This document shows, in pieces, positions 1 to 8,147 of a stretch of 14,242 bases of DNA (its first letter is position 1; each line of letters opens with the position of its first letter). Made by a program: the position numbers and the translations under genes. Under the pieces are notes generated by a model. That model was not told where the DNA came from and ran no database searches. It saw only the letters and a program-made list of their open reading frames with translations. Origin of the DNA: Clostridia bacterium (lineage in GTDB: Bacteria; Bacillota; Clostridia; Oscillospirales; Acutalibacteraceae); NCBI GenBank assembly GCA_024404065.1, contig JAKSQR010000023.1:1-14242 (forward strand). The letters run 5' to 3'.

Positions 1-1998
1 AACAACAATTATACAAGGCTTAAAAACTGCAATATTGATACAGGTATGGGCCTTGAAAGACTTGCCTGCATTATGCAGGGCGTAGATAACCTTTTTGAGG
101 TTGATACAGTTCAGAATATCATGAAGCACATCATTGATATTTCAGGTATTAAGTATCACGAGAACGAAAAGAACGATATTTCTCTTCGTGTTATCACAGA
201 CCACATCAGATCAACTACATTTATGATTGGTGACGGCGTTATGCCCTCAAACGAAGGCAGAGGCTATGTTCTCAGAAGACTTCTCAGAAGAGCTGCACGT
301 CACGGCAGATTACTCGGTATTGATGGCACTTTCCTTTACAAGGTTGCTGAAACTGTAATTCATGAGAATGCTGATGCTTACCCCAACCTTGTTGAAAAGC
401 ACGACCTTATTGTTAAGGTTATCAAGGCAGAGGAGGAAAGCTTTAACAGAACTATTGATACAGGCCTTGTAATGCTTGAGAATATTATTGCAGAGTCAAA
501 GTCAGATGTACTTTCAGGTGCAGATGCATTCAAGCTTCAGGATACCTTCGGCTTCCCCATTGACCTTACTAAGGAGCTTCTTGAGGAAAAGGGTATGTCT
601 GTTGATATTGATGAGTATAACAGACTTTATGCAGAGTCAAGAGCAGCTGCAAGAGCAGCCCGTAAGGATGCAGGCGCAGAGGCATGGAAGGGCGGCAGCG
701 CTTCCCTTAAAGATATTGAAGCTACAGAATTCCTTGGCTATACAGATTACAGCTGTGATGCTACCGTTAAGGCAATTATAGTTGGTGGCGAAAGAGCTGA
801 TTTTGCTGGCGCAGATACAAGCGCTGCAATCGTACTTGACCGTACTGTTTTCTATGGTGAAAGTGGTGGTCAGACAGGTGATAAGGGTAAGCTTGATTTT
901 GGTTCAGCAGTATTTGAGGTTGAGAATACAAATAAGACTGCTGACGGCAACTTCCTTCACATTGGTAAAATTATTTCAGGCGAAAGCGTTTCTGTTGGTG
1001 ATAAGTGTAAGGCAGAAATCTGCGTTAAAAACCGTGAGGCAACTGCACGTAACCATACAGCAGCTCACCTTCTTCAGGCAGCTCTCAGAGAGCTTCTTGG
1101 CACTCATGTTGAGCAGGCAGGTCAGCTTGTAAATGCTTCTGCAGTAAGATTTGACTTTACAAACTTTGCTGCTCTTACCCCTGAAGAAATTCAGAAGGTT
1201 GAGGACAGAGTAAATGAAGTTATCCTTTCATCAATTGATGTAAATGTAAATGAAATGCCTATTGAAGAGGCTAAGAAGCTTGGCGCAATGGCACTCTTCA
1301 GTGAAAAATATGGTGATGTAGTAAGAGTAGTAAAAGCAGGTGATTTCTCAACAGAGCTCTGCGGTGGTACTCACGTAAGCAACACAGGTAAGATTGGTCT
1401 TTTCAAGATTGTTTCAGAATCCTCAGTAGCATCAGGTGTTCGCCGTATTGAAGGCGTTACAGGTACAGGCGTGCTTGATTACATTGCTAAAAACAATGAG
1501 CTTATCAGGAATACAGCAGTTGCAATGAAGCTTGCTAACACTGCTGAAATTGATAAGAGAGCAGCTTCTCTTATGAATGACCTTAAAGCAAACGAAAAAG
1601 AGATTGAAAAGCTTCGTGGCGAAATTTCAGCTATGAAGGCTGGCGATATGATGGATAACGCTGTTGAGGTTGGTGCTTTCAAGCTTATTACAGCCTCAGT
1701 TGAGGGCGTAAATCCTGGTGAGCTTCGTAATATGTGCGATAAGGCTAAGGATGACGATAACCTTGTTATCTTTATCTGCGGCAAAAATGGTGCAAGCGCA
1801 AACTTTGCATGTGCATGCGGTAAAGCTGCAGTTGCAGGCGGCGCACACGCTGGTAATATGGTTAAAACTATTGCAGCTATTGCAGGTGGCTCAGGCGGTG
1901 GCAGACCTGACAGCGCTATGGCTGGTACTAAGGATGTATCAAAGCTTGACGATGCAATGGCAGCAGTAGCAGATACACTTAAGGCTATGCTTAAATAA
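1..1998 (+). CDS. alaS: Alanine--tRNA ligase, 3' part (5' end outside window)
   Basis: This cytoplasmic enzyme charges tRNA-Ala with alanine and hydrolyses mischarged Ser/Gly-tRNA-Ala. The frame is open from base 1, before the first ATG at 46, and the preceding codons read NIDTG running into MGLERLA, a conserved AlaRS catalytic-domain stretch. The gene is therefore cut by the window edge and does not start at 46. About 665 residues are visible of a family total near 870-880. In window residue numbers, GRGYVLRRLLRRAARHG (about 86-102) belongs to the class II aminoacylation/tRNA-recognition part. The editing domain shows HTAAH (352-356) and CGGTH (454-458), which together supply the zinc ligands. 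A helical linker follows, then a C-terminal DHHA1-like domain with GGSGGGRPDSAMAG. Nothing is truncated or missing at the 3' end. The next gene starts 13 bp downstream after a strong ribosome binding site. Identification is near certain. Confidence 0.97.
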   Translation, partial: NNNYTRLKNCNIDTGMGLERLACIMQGVDNLFEVDTVQNIMKHIIDISGIKYHENEKNDISLRVITDHIRSTTFMIGDGVMPSNEGRGYVLRRLLRRAARHGRLLGIDGTFLYKVAETVIHENADAYPNLVEKHDLIVKVIKAEEESFNRTIDTGLVMLENIIAESKSDVLSGADAFKLQDTFGFPIDLTKELLEEKGMSVDIDEYNRLYAESRAAARAARKDAGAEAWKGGSASLKDIEATEFLGYTDYSCDATVKAIIVGGERADFAGADTSAAIVLDRTVFYGESGGQTGDKGKLDFGSAVFEVENTNKTADGNFLHIGKIISGESVSVGDKCKAEICVKNREATARNHTAAHLLQAALRELLGTHVEQAGQLVNASAVRFDFTNFAALTPEEIQKVEDRVNEVILSSIDVNVNEMPIEEAKKLGAMALFSEKYGDVVRVVKAGDFSTELCGGTHVSNTGKIGLFKIVSESSVASGVRRIEGVTGTGVLDYIAKNNELIRNTAVAMKLANTAEIDKRAASLMNDLKANEKEIEKLRGEISAMKAGDMMDNAVEVGAFKLITASVEGVNPGELRNMCDKAKDDDNLVIFICGKNGASANFACACGKAAVAGGAHAGNMVKTIAAIAGGSGGGRPDSAMAGTKDVSKLDDAMAAVADTLKAMLK

Positions 1999-2011
1999 GG
2001 AGGAGATTAAG

Positions 2012-2350
2012 ATGGATTGTCTTTTCTGTAAGATTATTGCAGGCGAAATTCCTTCATCAAAGGTTTATGAGGACGATATGGTTTATGCTTTTAACGATAT
2101 TGACCCTCAGGCACCTGTACACATTCTTATTATTCCAAAAGAGCATATTGCTTCCGTTAATGAGGTTAACGAAAGCAACAGCGCAGTAGTAGCACACATC
2201 TTTGAGGTTGCAGCAAAGCTTGCAAAGGAAAAAGGCCTTGAGGATGGCTACAGAATAGTAACAAATATTGGTGATGATGCAGGTCAGACTGTTAAGCATC
2301 TTCACTTCCACATGATGGGTGGCCGTTCATTCGGCTGGCCCGCAGGCTGA
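2012..2350 (+). CDS. hinT: HINT-type HIT family purine nucleotide hydrolase
   Basis: This is a small (112 aa) histidine-triad protein. Family members hydrolyse purine nucleoside phosphoramidates and aminoacyl-adenylates such as those released by tRNA synthetases. The N-terminus MDCLFCKIIAGEIPSSKVYE is typical of bacterial HINT, with the CxxC pair at C3 and C6. The catalytic triad HLHFH falls at H96, H98 and H100, followed by MMGGRSFGWPAG, which matches the usual HINT ending. Length is normal for the family. An AGGAGGA site at 1998-2004 supports the ATG at 2012. Its position directly after alaS fits the known activity of HINT enzymes on aminoacyl-AMP, but that functional link is inference. The symbol hinT is used for the family; the exact physiological substrate cannot be read from sequence. 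Confidence 0.95.
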   Translation: MDCLFCKIIAGEIPSSKVYEDDMVYAFNDIDPQAPVHILIIPKEHIASVNEVNESNSAVVAHIFEVAAKLAKEKGLEDGYRIVTNIGDDAGQTVKHLHFHMMGGRSFGWPAG

Positions 2351-2363
2351 TAAGGAGGAAATT

Positions 2364-2903
2364 ATGGATAAGTATTATACCGTTGATATAGCAGGCTTAA
2401 AGAGAGACCTGCTCAGATGTCCCCTTAATGAACATCTTGATATAGCTGCATTCATTATGTTTGGTGATGTTGAGCTTACAGTTCACGCAGCTACTGAGCT
2501 TATTAAAAGACTTCCTGAGTTTGATTACATTGTTACTCCTGAAGCAAAGAGCATTCCTCTTGCTTATGAAATGTCCCGTCAGAGCGGTAAAAAGTATTTT
2601 GTTGCCCGTAAAAAGGCAAAGCTTTATATGAAGTCACCTGTAACTGTTTCAGTTCAGTCTATCACTACAAGCGGTATTCAGACTCTTATACTTGATGGCG
2701 TTGATGGCGAGCAGATTAAAGGTAAAAGGGTTGTTGTGCTTGATGATGTAATCAGCACAGGCGAATCTCTCAGAGCCATGGAAGAGCTTCTTGCACAGTT
2801 TAACTGCGAGATTGTTGCTGAAGCAGCAGTTCTTGCAGAGGGTGATGCAGCAAAGAGAGATGATATTACATTCCTCGGAACTATTCCTCTTATTGAAAAG
2901 TAA
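2364..2903 (+). CDS. Apt-like type I phosphoribosyltransferase
   Basis: This is a 179-residue type I phosphoribosyltransferase, expected to join a base to the ribose phosphate of PRPP or split the product. The PRPP loop is VVVLDDVISTGES at 123-135, with the acidic pair D127-D128 and the TG turn. Upstream, FVARKKAKLYM (79-89) resembles the RKxxKLP region of adenine phosphoribosyltransferases, and a flexible-loop segment follows at about 91-110. I chose the ATG at 2364 because AAGGAGG lies about 5 bp before it. The in-frame ATG at 2319 would overlap hinT and has no comparable site. Adenine phosphoribosyltransferase is the nearest assignment, but the protein diverges from canonical Apt and the base specificity is not certain. 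It lies 13 bp after hinT and 12 bp before comEC, so it is probably cotranscribed with both. Confidence 0.85.
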   Translation: MDKYYTVDIAGLKRDLLRCPLNEHLDIAAFIMFGDVELTVHAATELIKRLPEFDYIVTPEAKSIPLAYEMSRQSGKKYFVARKKAKLYMKSPVTVSVQSITTSGIQTLILDGVDGEQIKGKRVVVLDDVISTGESLRAMEELLAQFNCEIVAEAAVLAEGDAAKRDDITFLGTIPLIEK

Positions 2904-2915
2904 GGTTAGATAAGT

Positions 2916-5099
2916 ATGTCACGTCCTTTTGCGGTAACTGGATTAGTCGCATTTTTGGTACTTGCACTACTATATAATGCAACAGGAACATTGGCAGTTA
3001 TTGGCCTTATGATGTTTACTGTGGCACTCATAATAAGTTTAATTATTAAGCCATTGCGCAGGCAATCGGTTTTTCCGGTTGCCTTTGCGGCGGCTGCCAT
3101 AGCATGCTTATTACTTGTATGCGTAAACGAATTTTATTACTATCCTCAGCTTCAGCTTGCTGATGATACACATATTGCCACCATCACCATAACATCAGAG
3201 ATGGAAAAGAAAAACGGCAATTATTACTATGAGGGCAAAACTACCTTAATCGATGGTGAAAAATCCAAAGTTAAGGTAAGGCTTGTATTCAATACGCCAC
3301 CTGAGGTTAATCCCTATGATAAATTAGAGGGTGAGTTTACCTTTTTTGCCCTTGGCAGCTCCTCTGATGAAGCGGCTGCCAGCTATAAAGCAGAAAATTT
3401 GTTCCTCGGTGCCTATGGGGCAGAGAGGAGTTACAATATATTACCGGATAACAGCAGGATAAAGCCTGTGGGCTACTATGTTATAAGCCTTCGGAATGCT
3501 GTTAAGGGCTCAATTATGAAAATGCTGCCAAACGATTACGGTGCATTGTGCACTGCACTTGTGCTTGGTGACAGAAGCGCCCTTTCACAAAAGGCTTATT
3601 ATAACCTGAGAGCCTGTGGTGTTACTCATATTATCTGTGTTTCCGGTCTTCACATTTCAATCTGGTCAGCTGCATTTTTATGGGTTTTAAGAAAAATGAG
3701 GCTGAGTGAAAAAATGGCTTGTGGTATCACTATACCCATACTTATTTTACTTATGCTTGCTGCGGGTATGACTTATTCGGTTATCCGCTCCGGCATAATG
3801 ATGATTATTTACCTTGTCTCAGTTATTGTTTCAAGGCGTCGTGATTCCCTTAATTCTTTGGGAATTGCAATTACAATAATACTCGCTTTTAATCCCTTTG
3901 CAGCAGGTGCCACAGGGCTTCAGTTATCGGCACTTTCAACCTTAGGTATCATATTATATTCTGAGTTTTTAAACCCAAAGGTTAATGAATGGTTCAAAAA
4001 TCACAAGAGTGTAAAATTTACTGAAAAGCCCTTGAAATTACTGATTATTTCTATGGTCGCAGTACTATTTTGTCTGCCTGTTTCATTAAGGATTTTCGGC
4101 AATTTCAATATGGCAGTTTTCCCTGCAAATTTACTTATAGTTTCCGCTGCTGAAGGCTGTATGATTACAAGCGTGCTTGGTGTGCTTGCAGGTCTTATTC
4201 CTGGCAATTTGTTTAATATTCCTGGCTTTATTGCAGGTTGCCTTGCAAAGTATATCATTAAAATTTCAGCACTTTTATCGGGCTTTGGTCGCCTGAATAT
4301 TCACATATCAGAGCATGATGCCTACCTTGTTTTGTGCGCAGTTTTTATGTTTTTAGCCCTTACTATGCTTGTGGCTTATACAGGCAAAAAAGTAATGGTG
4401 ATTTCATCTGTAATGACTGCAGTAGTTGTAATAATTTCTGTTACTTTTTTCAGCATAAGAGACAGCCGTATCACTCACATAAGAGTTGCTGATACAGGTA
4501 ATGGTCAGGCTGTGCTTGTATCCTATAAAAATGAAAACCTGCTTATAGGCTGCGGAGGAGATAACTATGATGCAGCTTATCAGATAACAGACAGCATTGA
4601 AAAAGCAGGTGGAAAGATAAACGCTTTGGTTATACCCAAAAATGACAAAGCCAATACATCATTGCTTTTTGATGTAGCAAAACAGTATGAGCCAAAGGCA
4701 ATTTACTGCAAAAACGACCTTAACCTGATTGGTCTTAATCAGGATATACAAAAATCAGAGCTTAATGGCTCTATAAATCTTAAATCAATGGCTGTTGAGG
4801 CTGATGATAACGGCAATGTTACAGTCACAACAGACGATACAAAGCTTCTTGTGCTTACAAGCGAAAACGCAAGTTATACAAATAATAAAGATTGTCAGAT
4901 AGTTGTCGGAAATGCTGACTATCCCGCTTATTTTGAGAGTGACAATCTGTGCTTATACATAGTTGAAGCTGACGAAAATAAAGGCTTCGAATTACAGCAG
5001 CAGCTTATTTCTCAAGGAGTAAAATGCTCTGCTACTGCTGGTAATGGCAGCATTTTAATCACTGCTCACGATGGCAGTATTTACGCTGAAAGATATTAG
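2916..5099 (+). CDS. comEC: ComEC/Rec2 family DNA-uptake channel with a degenerate beta-lactamase-like domain
   Basis: This is a polytopic membrane protein of 727 residues, related to the channel that carries single-stranded DNA across the membrane in natural transformation. The N-terminus has membrane segments (about 8-45 and 52-72), then a soluble DUF4131-like region (about 80-180). The Competence domain follows, with LVLGDRSALS (216-225), GVTHIICVSGLHISIW (235-250), YSVIRSGIMM (287-296) and GLQLSALSTLGI (334-345). Further helices run to about 511. The C-terminal region (about 518-727) is placed like the metallo-beta-lactamase domain, with ADTGNGQAVLV for the usual DVGQGDA strand. However, the HxHxDH motif is replaced by KNDKAN at 575-580, so nuclease activity is probably absent. 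The ribosome binding site is weak (AAGG overlapping the previous stop). Leucine codons include more TTA/TTG/CTG than in alaS, which fits low expression. Confidence 0.93.
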   Translation: MSRPFAVTGLVAFLVLALLYNATGTLAVIGLMMFTVALIISLIIKPLRRQSVFPVAFAAAAIACLLLVCVNEFYYYPQLQLADDTHIATITITSEMEKKNGNYYYEGKTTLIDGEKSKVKVRLVFNTPPEVNPYDKLEGEFTFFALGSSSDEAAASYKAENLFLGAYGAERSYNILPDNSRIKPVGYYVISLRNAVKGSIMKMLPNDYGALCTALVLGDRSALSQKAYYNLRACGVTHIICVSGLHISIWSAAFLWVLRKMRLSEKMACGITIPILILLMLAAGMTYSVIRSGIMMIIYLVSVIVSRRRDSLNSLGIAITIILAFNPFAAGATGLQLSALSTLGIILYSEFLNPKVNEWFKNHKSVKFTEKPLKLLIISMVAVLFCLPVSLRIFGNFNMAVFPANLLIVSAAEGCMITSVLGVLAGLIPGNLFNIPGFIAGCLAKYIIKISALLSGFGRLNIHISEHDAYLVLCAVFMFLALTMLVAYTGKKVMVISSVMTAVVVIISVTFFSIRDSRITHIRVADTGNGQAVLVSYKNENLLIGCGGDNYDAAYQITDSIEKAGGKINALVIPKNDKANTSLLFDVAKQYEPKAIYCKNDLNLIGLNQDIQKSELNGSINLKSMAVEADDNGNVTVTTDDTKLLVLTSENASYTNNKDCQIVVGNADYPAYFESDNLCLYIVEADENKGFELQQQLISQGVKCSATAGNGSILITAHDGSIYAERY

Positions 5100-5114
5100 G
5101 AAAGGAGATACAGT

Positions 5115-6140
5115 ATGCCTGCATTAACTGAAGAATTACTTAAGGCAAGGATTAAAGAAAATCCTGTCGGAGCATATCTTATTTGTGGTGAAGAGAGCTA
5201 CCTTGTAAAGGTGTATACTGAAAAGCTTTCACAGGCTGCTGTTGACGAAAGCTTCAAGGATTTTAATCTGCGTGTTTATAACGGAGATGATGCGGAGCTG
5301 TCCGATATCTATGATGCAGTAATGTCTGTGCCCATGATGGCAGAGAGCAAATGTGTGCTTGTTAAAGATTTACCCGTTGAGTCCTTCGGTGACTCTGAGA
5401 TGGATACAATCGCTATGATTGTAAAGGATAATCCTGAGGATAACTGTCTCATTTTTACCTACCCATCTTCAAACCCTAAAAAGAATTTCAAAGAGCTGAA
5501 AAAACTGTTTTCAGATTATGGATATCTTGTGGATTTCACAGCAAAAACAGGCGGAGAAATCACTAAAATTATTGAGAATGGAGCTAAAAAAAGAGGCAAG
5601 GTAATGGACAGGACGGTATCCACCTACTTTGTCACAAATGTAGGCTCTGACCTTAATATGCTCACTAATGAGCTTGATAAATTATGTGCCTATGCAAAAG
5701 GCGAAAATATCACTAAAAGTGATGTTGATGAAATATGTATAAAGAGCCTTGAAACAAAGGTTTTTGATATGATAAATGACCTTGTTTCAGGCAGATTTGA
5801 TGCCGCATTTCATAAGCTTAATCTTCTGTTTGCTAACCGTGAGGATGAGTATATGATTCTGGGTGCAATGATTTCACAGTATGTTGATATTTACCGTGCA
5901 AAAGCAGTAAAAACAGCAGGGGAGCCCTCTGCCGTACTTGGTCAGTTTTATGAAAGCTATAAGAAATCCTCATTTAAGCTTGATAAGGCTGCAAGGTACT
6001 GTAGTAATCTCTCTTTCGGTGCAATCAATCAGTGCCTTGAAATACTTGAAAATGCAGATACTGAAATGAAAAGCACAACAACTGAGCACAGGCTTGTGTT
6101 AGAGCGTGCGCTTGTAAACCTTGCAAGGGTTTCAAGGTGA
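5115..6140 (+). CDS. holA: DNA polymerase III delta subunit
   Basis: The delta subunit of the clamp loader opens the beta sliding clamp so it can be placed on primed DNA at the replication fork. The 341-residue product has the family start pattern GAYLICGEESYLVKVYTEKL (19-38), where the GEE/Y segment corresponds to the degenerate nucleotide-binding region. It continues with a DnaA/AAA-like second domain containing MAESKCVLVKDLP, then a helical C-terminal collar domain ending ERALVNLARVSR. Features such as LNMLTNELDKLCAYA and VFDMINDLVSGR match the HolA/YqeN family. Length is typical (about 330-350). The start at 5115 is preceded by AAAGGAGAT, a good ribosome binding site. It follows comEC by 15 bp; comEC-holA adjacency is common in Firmicutes, which supports both calls. 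Confidence 0.95.
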   Translation: MPALTEELLKARIKENPVGAYLICGEESYLVKVYTEKLSQAAVDESFKDFNLRVYNGDDAELSDIYDAVMSVPMMAESKCVLVKDLPVESFGDSEMDTIAMIVKDNPEDNCLIFTYPSSNPKKNFKELKKLFSDYGYLVDFTAKTGGEITKIIENGAKKRGKVMDRTVSTYFVTNVGSDLNMLTNELDKLCAYAKGENITKSDVDEICIKSLETKVFDMINDLVSGRFDAAFHKLNLLFANREDEYMILGAMISQYVDIYRAKAVKTAGEPSAVLGQFYESYKKSSFKLDKAARYCSNLSFGAINQCLEILENADTEMKSTTTEHRLVLERALVNLARVSR

Positions 6141-6143
6141 TAT

Positions 6144-6728
6144 ATGATAAAACTTAAACAGGCTGTAATAGTTGAGGGAAAGTACGATAAAATCAAGCTT
6201 TCACAAATTATTGATGCCCCCATTATACAAACCGATGGCTTCGGTATTTTTAAGGATAAAGAGCTGCAGAGGCTTATCAGAATGCTTGCTGAAAAGGACG
6301 GCATAATTGTGCTTACTGACAGTGACTCAGCAGGTTTTGTTATACGCAATTTTATAGGCTCCACAGTGGATAGCAGCAAAATCACAAATGTTTATATACC
6401 CGATATTTTTGGCAAGGAGAGGCGCAAAACAGAAGCCTCAAAGGAAGGTAAATTAGGCGTTGAGGGTGTACCTGACAGCGTTATAATTGAGGCTCTTGAA
6501 AGGGCAGGCGTAACCTGTGAAAAATCAGAGAGCCCTGCAAGACCTATCACCAAGCAGGATTTATATGAGCTTGGCTTCAGCGGCAGGCAGGATAGTGCTG
6601 CAAAAAGGCAGTCGCTGCTTAAATTTTACAATCTTCCCTCAAGGCTTACCACAAATTCCCTTGTTAAAGTGCTTAACTTAATTACTACCTACGACAGACT
6701 TATTGACGATATGAAAAATATGGATTGA
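6144..6728 (+). CDS. rnmV: Ribonuclease M5-like Toprim protein
   Basis: RNase M5 makes the final cuts on 5S rRNA precursors in low-GC Gram-positive bacteria. The 194-residue product opens with a Toprim domain: AVIVEGKYDKIKL has the catalytic glutamate at E11, and IIVLTDSDSAGFVIR has the acidic pair D59 and D61. The GKLGVEGVPDSVI segment (102-114) parallels the conserved GxGVE region of Bacillus RNase M5. The C-terminal part (about 134-190, ITKQDLYELGFSGRQDSAAK) is a DUF4093-type tail found on clostridial versions. It starts 3 bp after the holA stop, with its ribosome binding site (AAGGTGA) overlapping the holA end, so the two are likely translationally coupled. Family assignment is firm. The 5S substrate is inferred from the family; no 5S gene lies in the window. 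Confidence 0.9.
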   Translation: MIKLKQAVIVEGKYDKIKLSQIIDAPIIQTDGFGIFKDKELQRLIRMLAEKDGIIVLTDSDSAGFVIRNFIGSTVDSSKITNVYIPDIFGKERRKTEASKEGKLGVEGVPDSVIIEALERAGVTCEKSESPARPITKQDLYELGFSGRQDSAAKRQSLLKFYNLPSRLTTNSLVKVLNLITTYDRLIDDMKNMD

Positions 6729-6740
6729 GAGGATTTTTCT

Positions 6741-7217
6741 ATGCTTCGTATTGGAGAGGGCTACGATGTCCACAGGCTTGTTGAAAACCGCAAGCTTATT
6801 ATGGGCGGAGTAGAGATAGATTATGAAAAAGGTCTACTTGGTCACTCAGATGCAGATGTACTTCTGCACGCAATTTCTGATGCACTTTTAGGTGCTGCTG
6901 CTCTTGGTGATATAGGTCATCTTTTTCCCGATAATGATGAAAAATATAAAGGTGCAGACAGCCTTGTTTTGCTTGGTGAGGTTGTGAAACACCTTAAAAA
7001 TAAAGGCTTCAGAGTAGTTAATGTGGATTCCACAATCATTGCGCAAAAGCCAAAAATGGCACCTCATATTGAGGCAATGCGCAAAAATATTGCTGCGGCT
7101 TTAGGCGTGGATATCAGCTTTGTGAGTGTAAAGGCTACTACTGAAGAGGGTCTTGGCTTTACAGGTGAAGGGCTTGGAATTGCTGCAAAAGCAATTGCCC
7201 TTATTGAGACCGTTTAA
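6741..7217 (+). CDS. ispF: 2-C-methyl-D-erythritol 2,4-cyclodiphosphate synthase
   Basis: IspF converts CDP-methylerythritol 2-phosphate to the cyclic diphosphate with release of CMP, a step of the non-mevalonate isoprenoid pathway in the cytoplasm. The 158-residue length is standard. The metal ligands are in GYDVHRL (D9, H11) and LLGHSDADVLLHA (H43). The ALGDIGHLFPDND stretch (55-66) and KATTEEGLGFTGEGLGIA (131-148) are diagnostic family motifs. The start at 6741 follows GAGAGGA with good spacing, 12 bp after rnmV. It stands alone here without ispD, so the preceding pathway steps must be encoded elsewhere. The 45 bp gap after it is the longest in this run of genes. Confidence 0.97.
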   Translation: MLRIGEGYDVHRLVENRKLIMGGVEIDYEKGLLGHSDADVLLHAISDALLGAAALGDIGHLFPDNDEKYKGADSLVLLGEVVKHLKNKGFRVVNVDSTIIAQKPKMAPHIEAMRKNIAAALGVDISFVSVKATTEEGLGFTGEGLGIAAKAIALIETV

Positions 7218-7262
7218 TAGTTGTAAATTACCTGATTTATTAGTTTTGAAAGGATTATCATC

Positions 7263-8141
7263 ATGCAGGATTTTAAGTTATTTGGTGATTTGATGGAAAC
7301 AATTCAGAAGTTGCCTTCCCTGAGGTTTGGCTTCCTTGATTTTGTTGATATACTTTTAGTTACTTTTGTTATATTTGAGCTCCTTAAACTCATAAGAGAA
7401 ACAAGAGCCTTTCAGCTTCTGAAGGGTCTTACATTCCTTGGTATTGCATACTTTATTGTACAGGGCTTAAATATGCAGGGCTCATCATATTTACTCAGGT
7501 TTGTATTCAGCAATATTATCATAATTCTTGTTGTTGTTTTCTCAGACGAAATCAAGAATATTATTGAGCATATTGGTGTAGGCAGATTTTCATCTTTGTT
7601 CTCATTTTTAAGGTTTAATAAAAATCGTATAACAGAAGATGTTAATGAGGCTGTTATTGAAATCTGTAAGGCTGTTGAGCGTATGAGTGACAGCAAAACA
7701 GGTGCCCTTATTGTAATGGAAAGGCATGTTATGCTCAGTGATGTTGCAAAGAATGGCATACCTGTAGATGCAAAGATTACACATGAGCTTATTGGTAATG
7801 TTTTCTATCCCAAATCACCACTTCATGATGGTGCAGCTTTAGTAAGAAATGGTCGCCTTGTTTCAGCAGGCTGTGTGCTTCCAAATACTTACAGCTCAAA
7901 TGTTTCCAGCGATCTTGGCACAAGGCACAGAGCAGCTATTGGTATGAGTGAAAAGAGCGATGCAGTCATAGTAGTTGTATCAGAGGAAACAGGTATTATT
8001 TCTATTGCTGTTAATGGCAAAATCTACCGTAATTATACTGAGTCAGAGCTTCGTGATAAGCTTATTGAGTATCTCTCTGACGAAGATGAAGTGAATAAAT
8101 CTGGTATTTCAAAATATACCCAGAAATTCCGCAGGAGGTGA
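7263..8141 (+). CDS. cdaA: Membrane-bound diadenylate cyclase CdaA
   Basis: CdaA condenses two ATP into cyclic di-AMP, a second messenger that controls potassium and osmolyte transport and cell-wall homeostasis in Firmicutes. The 292-residue product has three hydrophobic segments near the N-terminus (about 25-44, 52-70 and 76-95). A cytoplasmic DAC domain follows, with the catalytic DGA motif at 189-191 in PLHDGAALV and the RHR motif at 221-223 in LGTRHRAAIGMSE. The usual FQPE linker motif appears here as FSDE at 93-96. A GAAAGGA site at 7248-7254 supports the ATG at 7263; an ATG at codon 11 is less well placed. The last two codons before the stop, AGG AGG, double as the ribosome binding site of cdaR, tying the two genes together. 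Confidence 0.96.
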   Translation: MQDFKLFGDLMETIQKLPSLRFGFLDFVDILLVTFVIFELLKLIRETRAFQLLKGLTFLGIAYFIVQGLNMQGSSYLLRFVFSNIIIILVVVFSDEIKNIIEHIGVGRFSSLFSFLRFNKNRITEDVNEAVIEICKAVERMSDSKTGALIVMERHVMLSDVAKNGIPVDAKITHELIGNVFYPKSPLHDGAALVRNGRLVSAGCVLPNTYSSNVSSDLGTRHRAAIGMSEKSDAVIVVVSEETGIISIAVNGKIYRNYTESELRDKLIEYLSDEDEVNKSGISKYTQKFRRR

Positions 8142-8147
8142 TAGCAA

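Noticed and set aside
46..48. ATG at 46 as the start of alaS
   Set aside because: The frame is open to base 1 and the upstream codons encode conserved AlaRS catalytic-domain residues, so the ATG is internal.
476..1132. Open frames of about 100 codons in a second forward frame of alaS
   Set aside because: The translated products are biased low-complexity L/Q/R/S sequence with no motif, and the alaS frame is clearly the coding one.
2057..2311. 84-codon open frame on the minus strand across hinT
   Set aside because: It lies opposite a conserved gene, has no ribosome binding site or family motif, and is explained by codon bias on the plus strand.
2319..2363. Upstream ATG as start of the phosphoribosyltransferase, giving 15 extra residues
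   Set aside because: It would overlap hinT with no good ribosome binding site, whereas the ATG at 2364 has AAGGAGG at suitable spacing and gives a normal PRTase N-terminus.
4638..4655. comEC as a pseudogene because its metal motif is missing
   Set aside because: The frame is open for 727 codons with all membrane motifs intact and no stop or frameshift; only the metal-binding residues of the C-terminal domain are lost.
7218..7262. Possible promoter between ispF and cdaA
   Set aside because: The 45 bp gap is AT-rich with TTGTAA-like and TTGAGA-like hexamers nearby, but no properly spaced -10 box is present.
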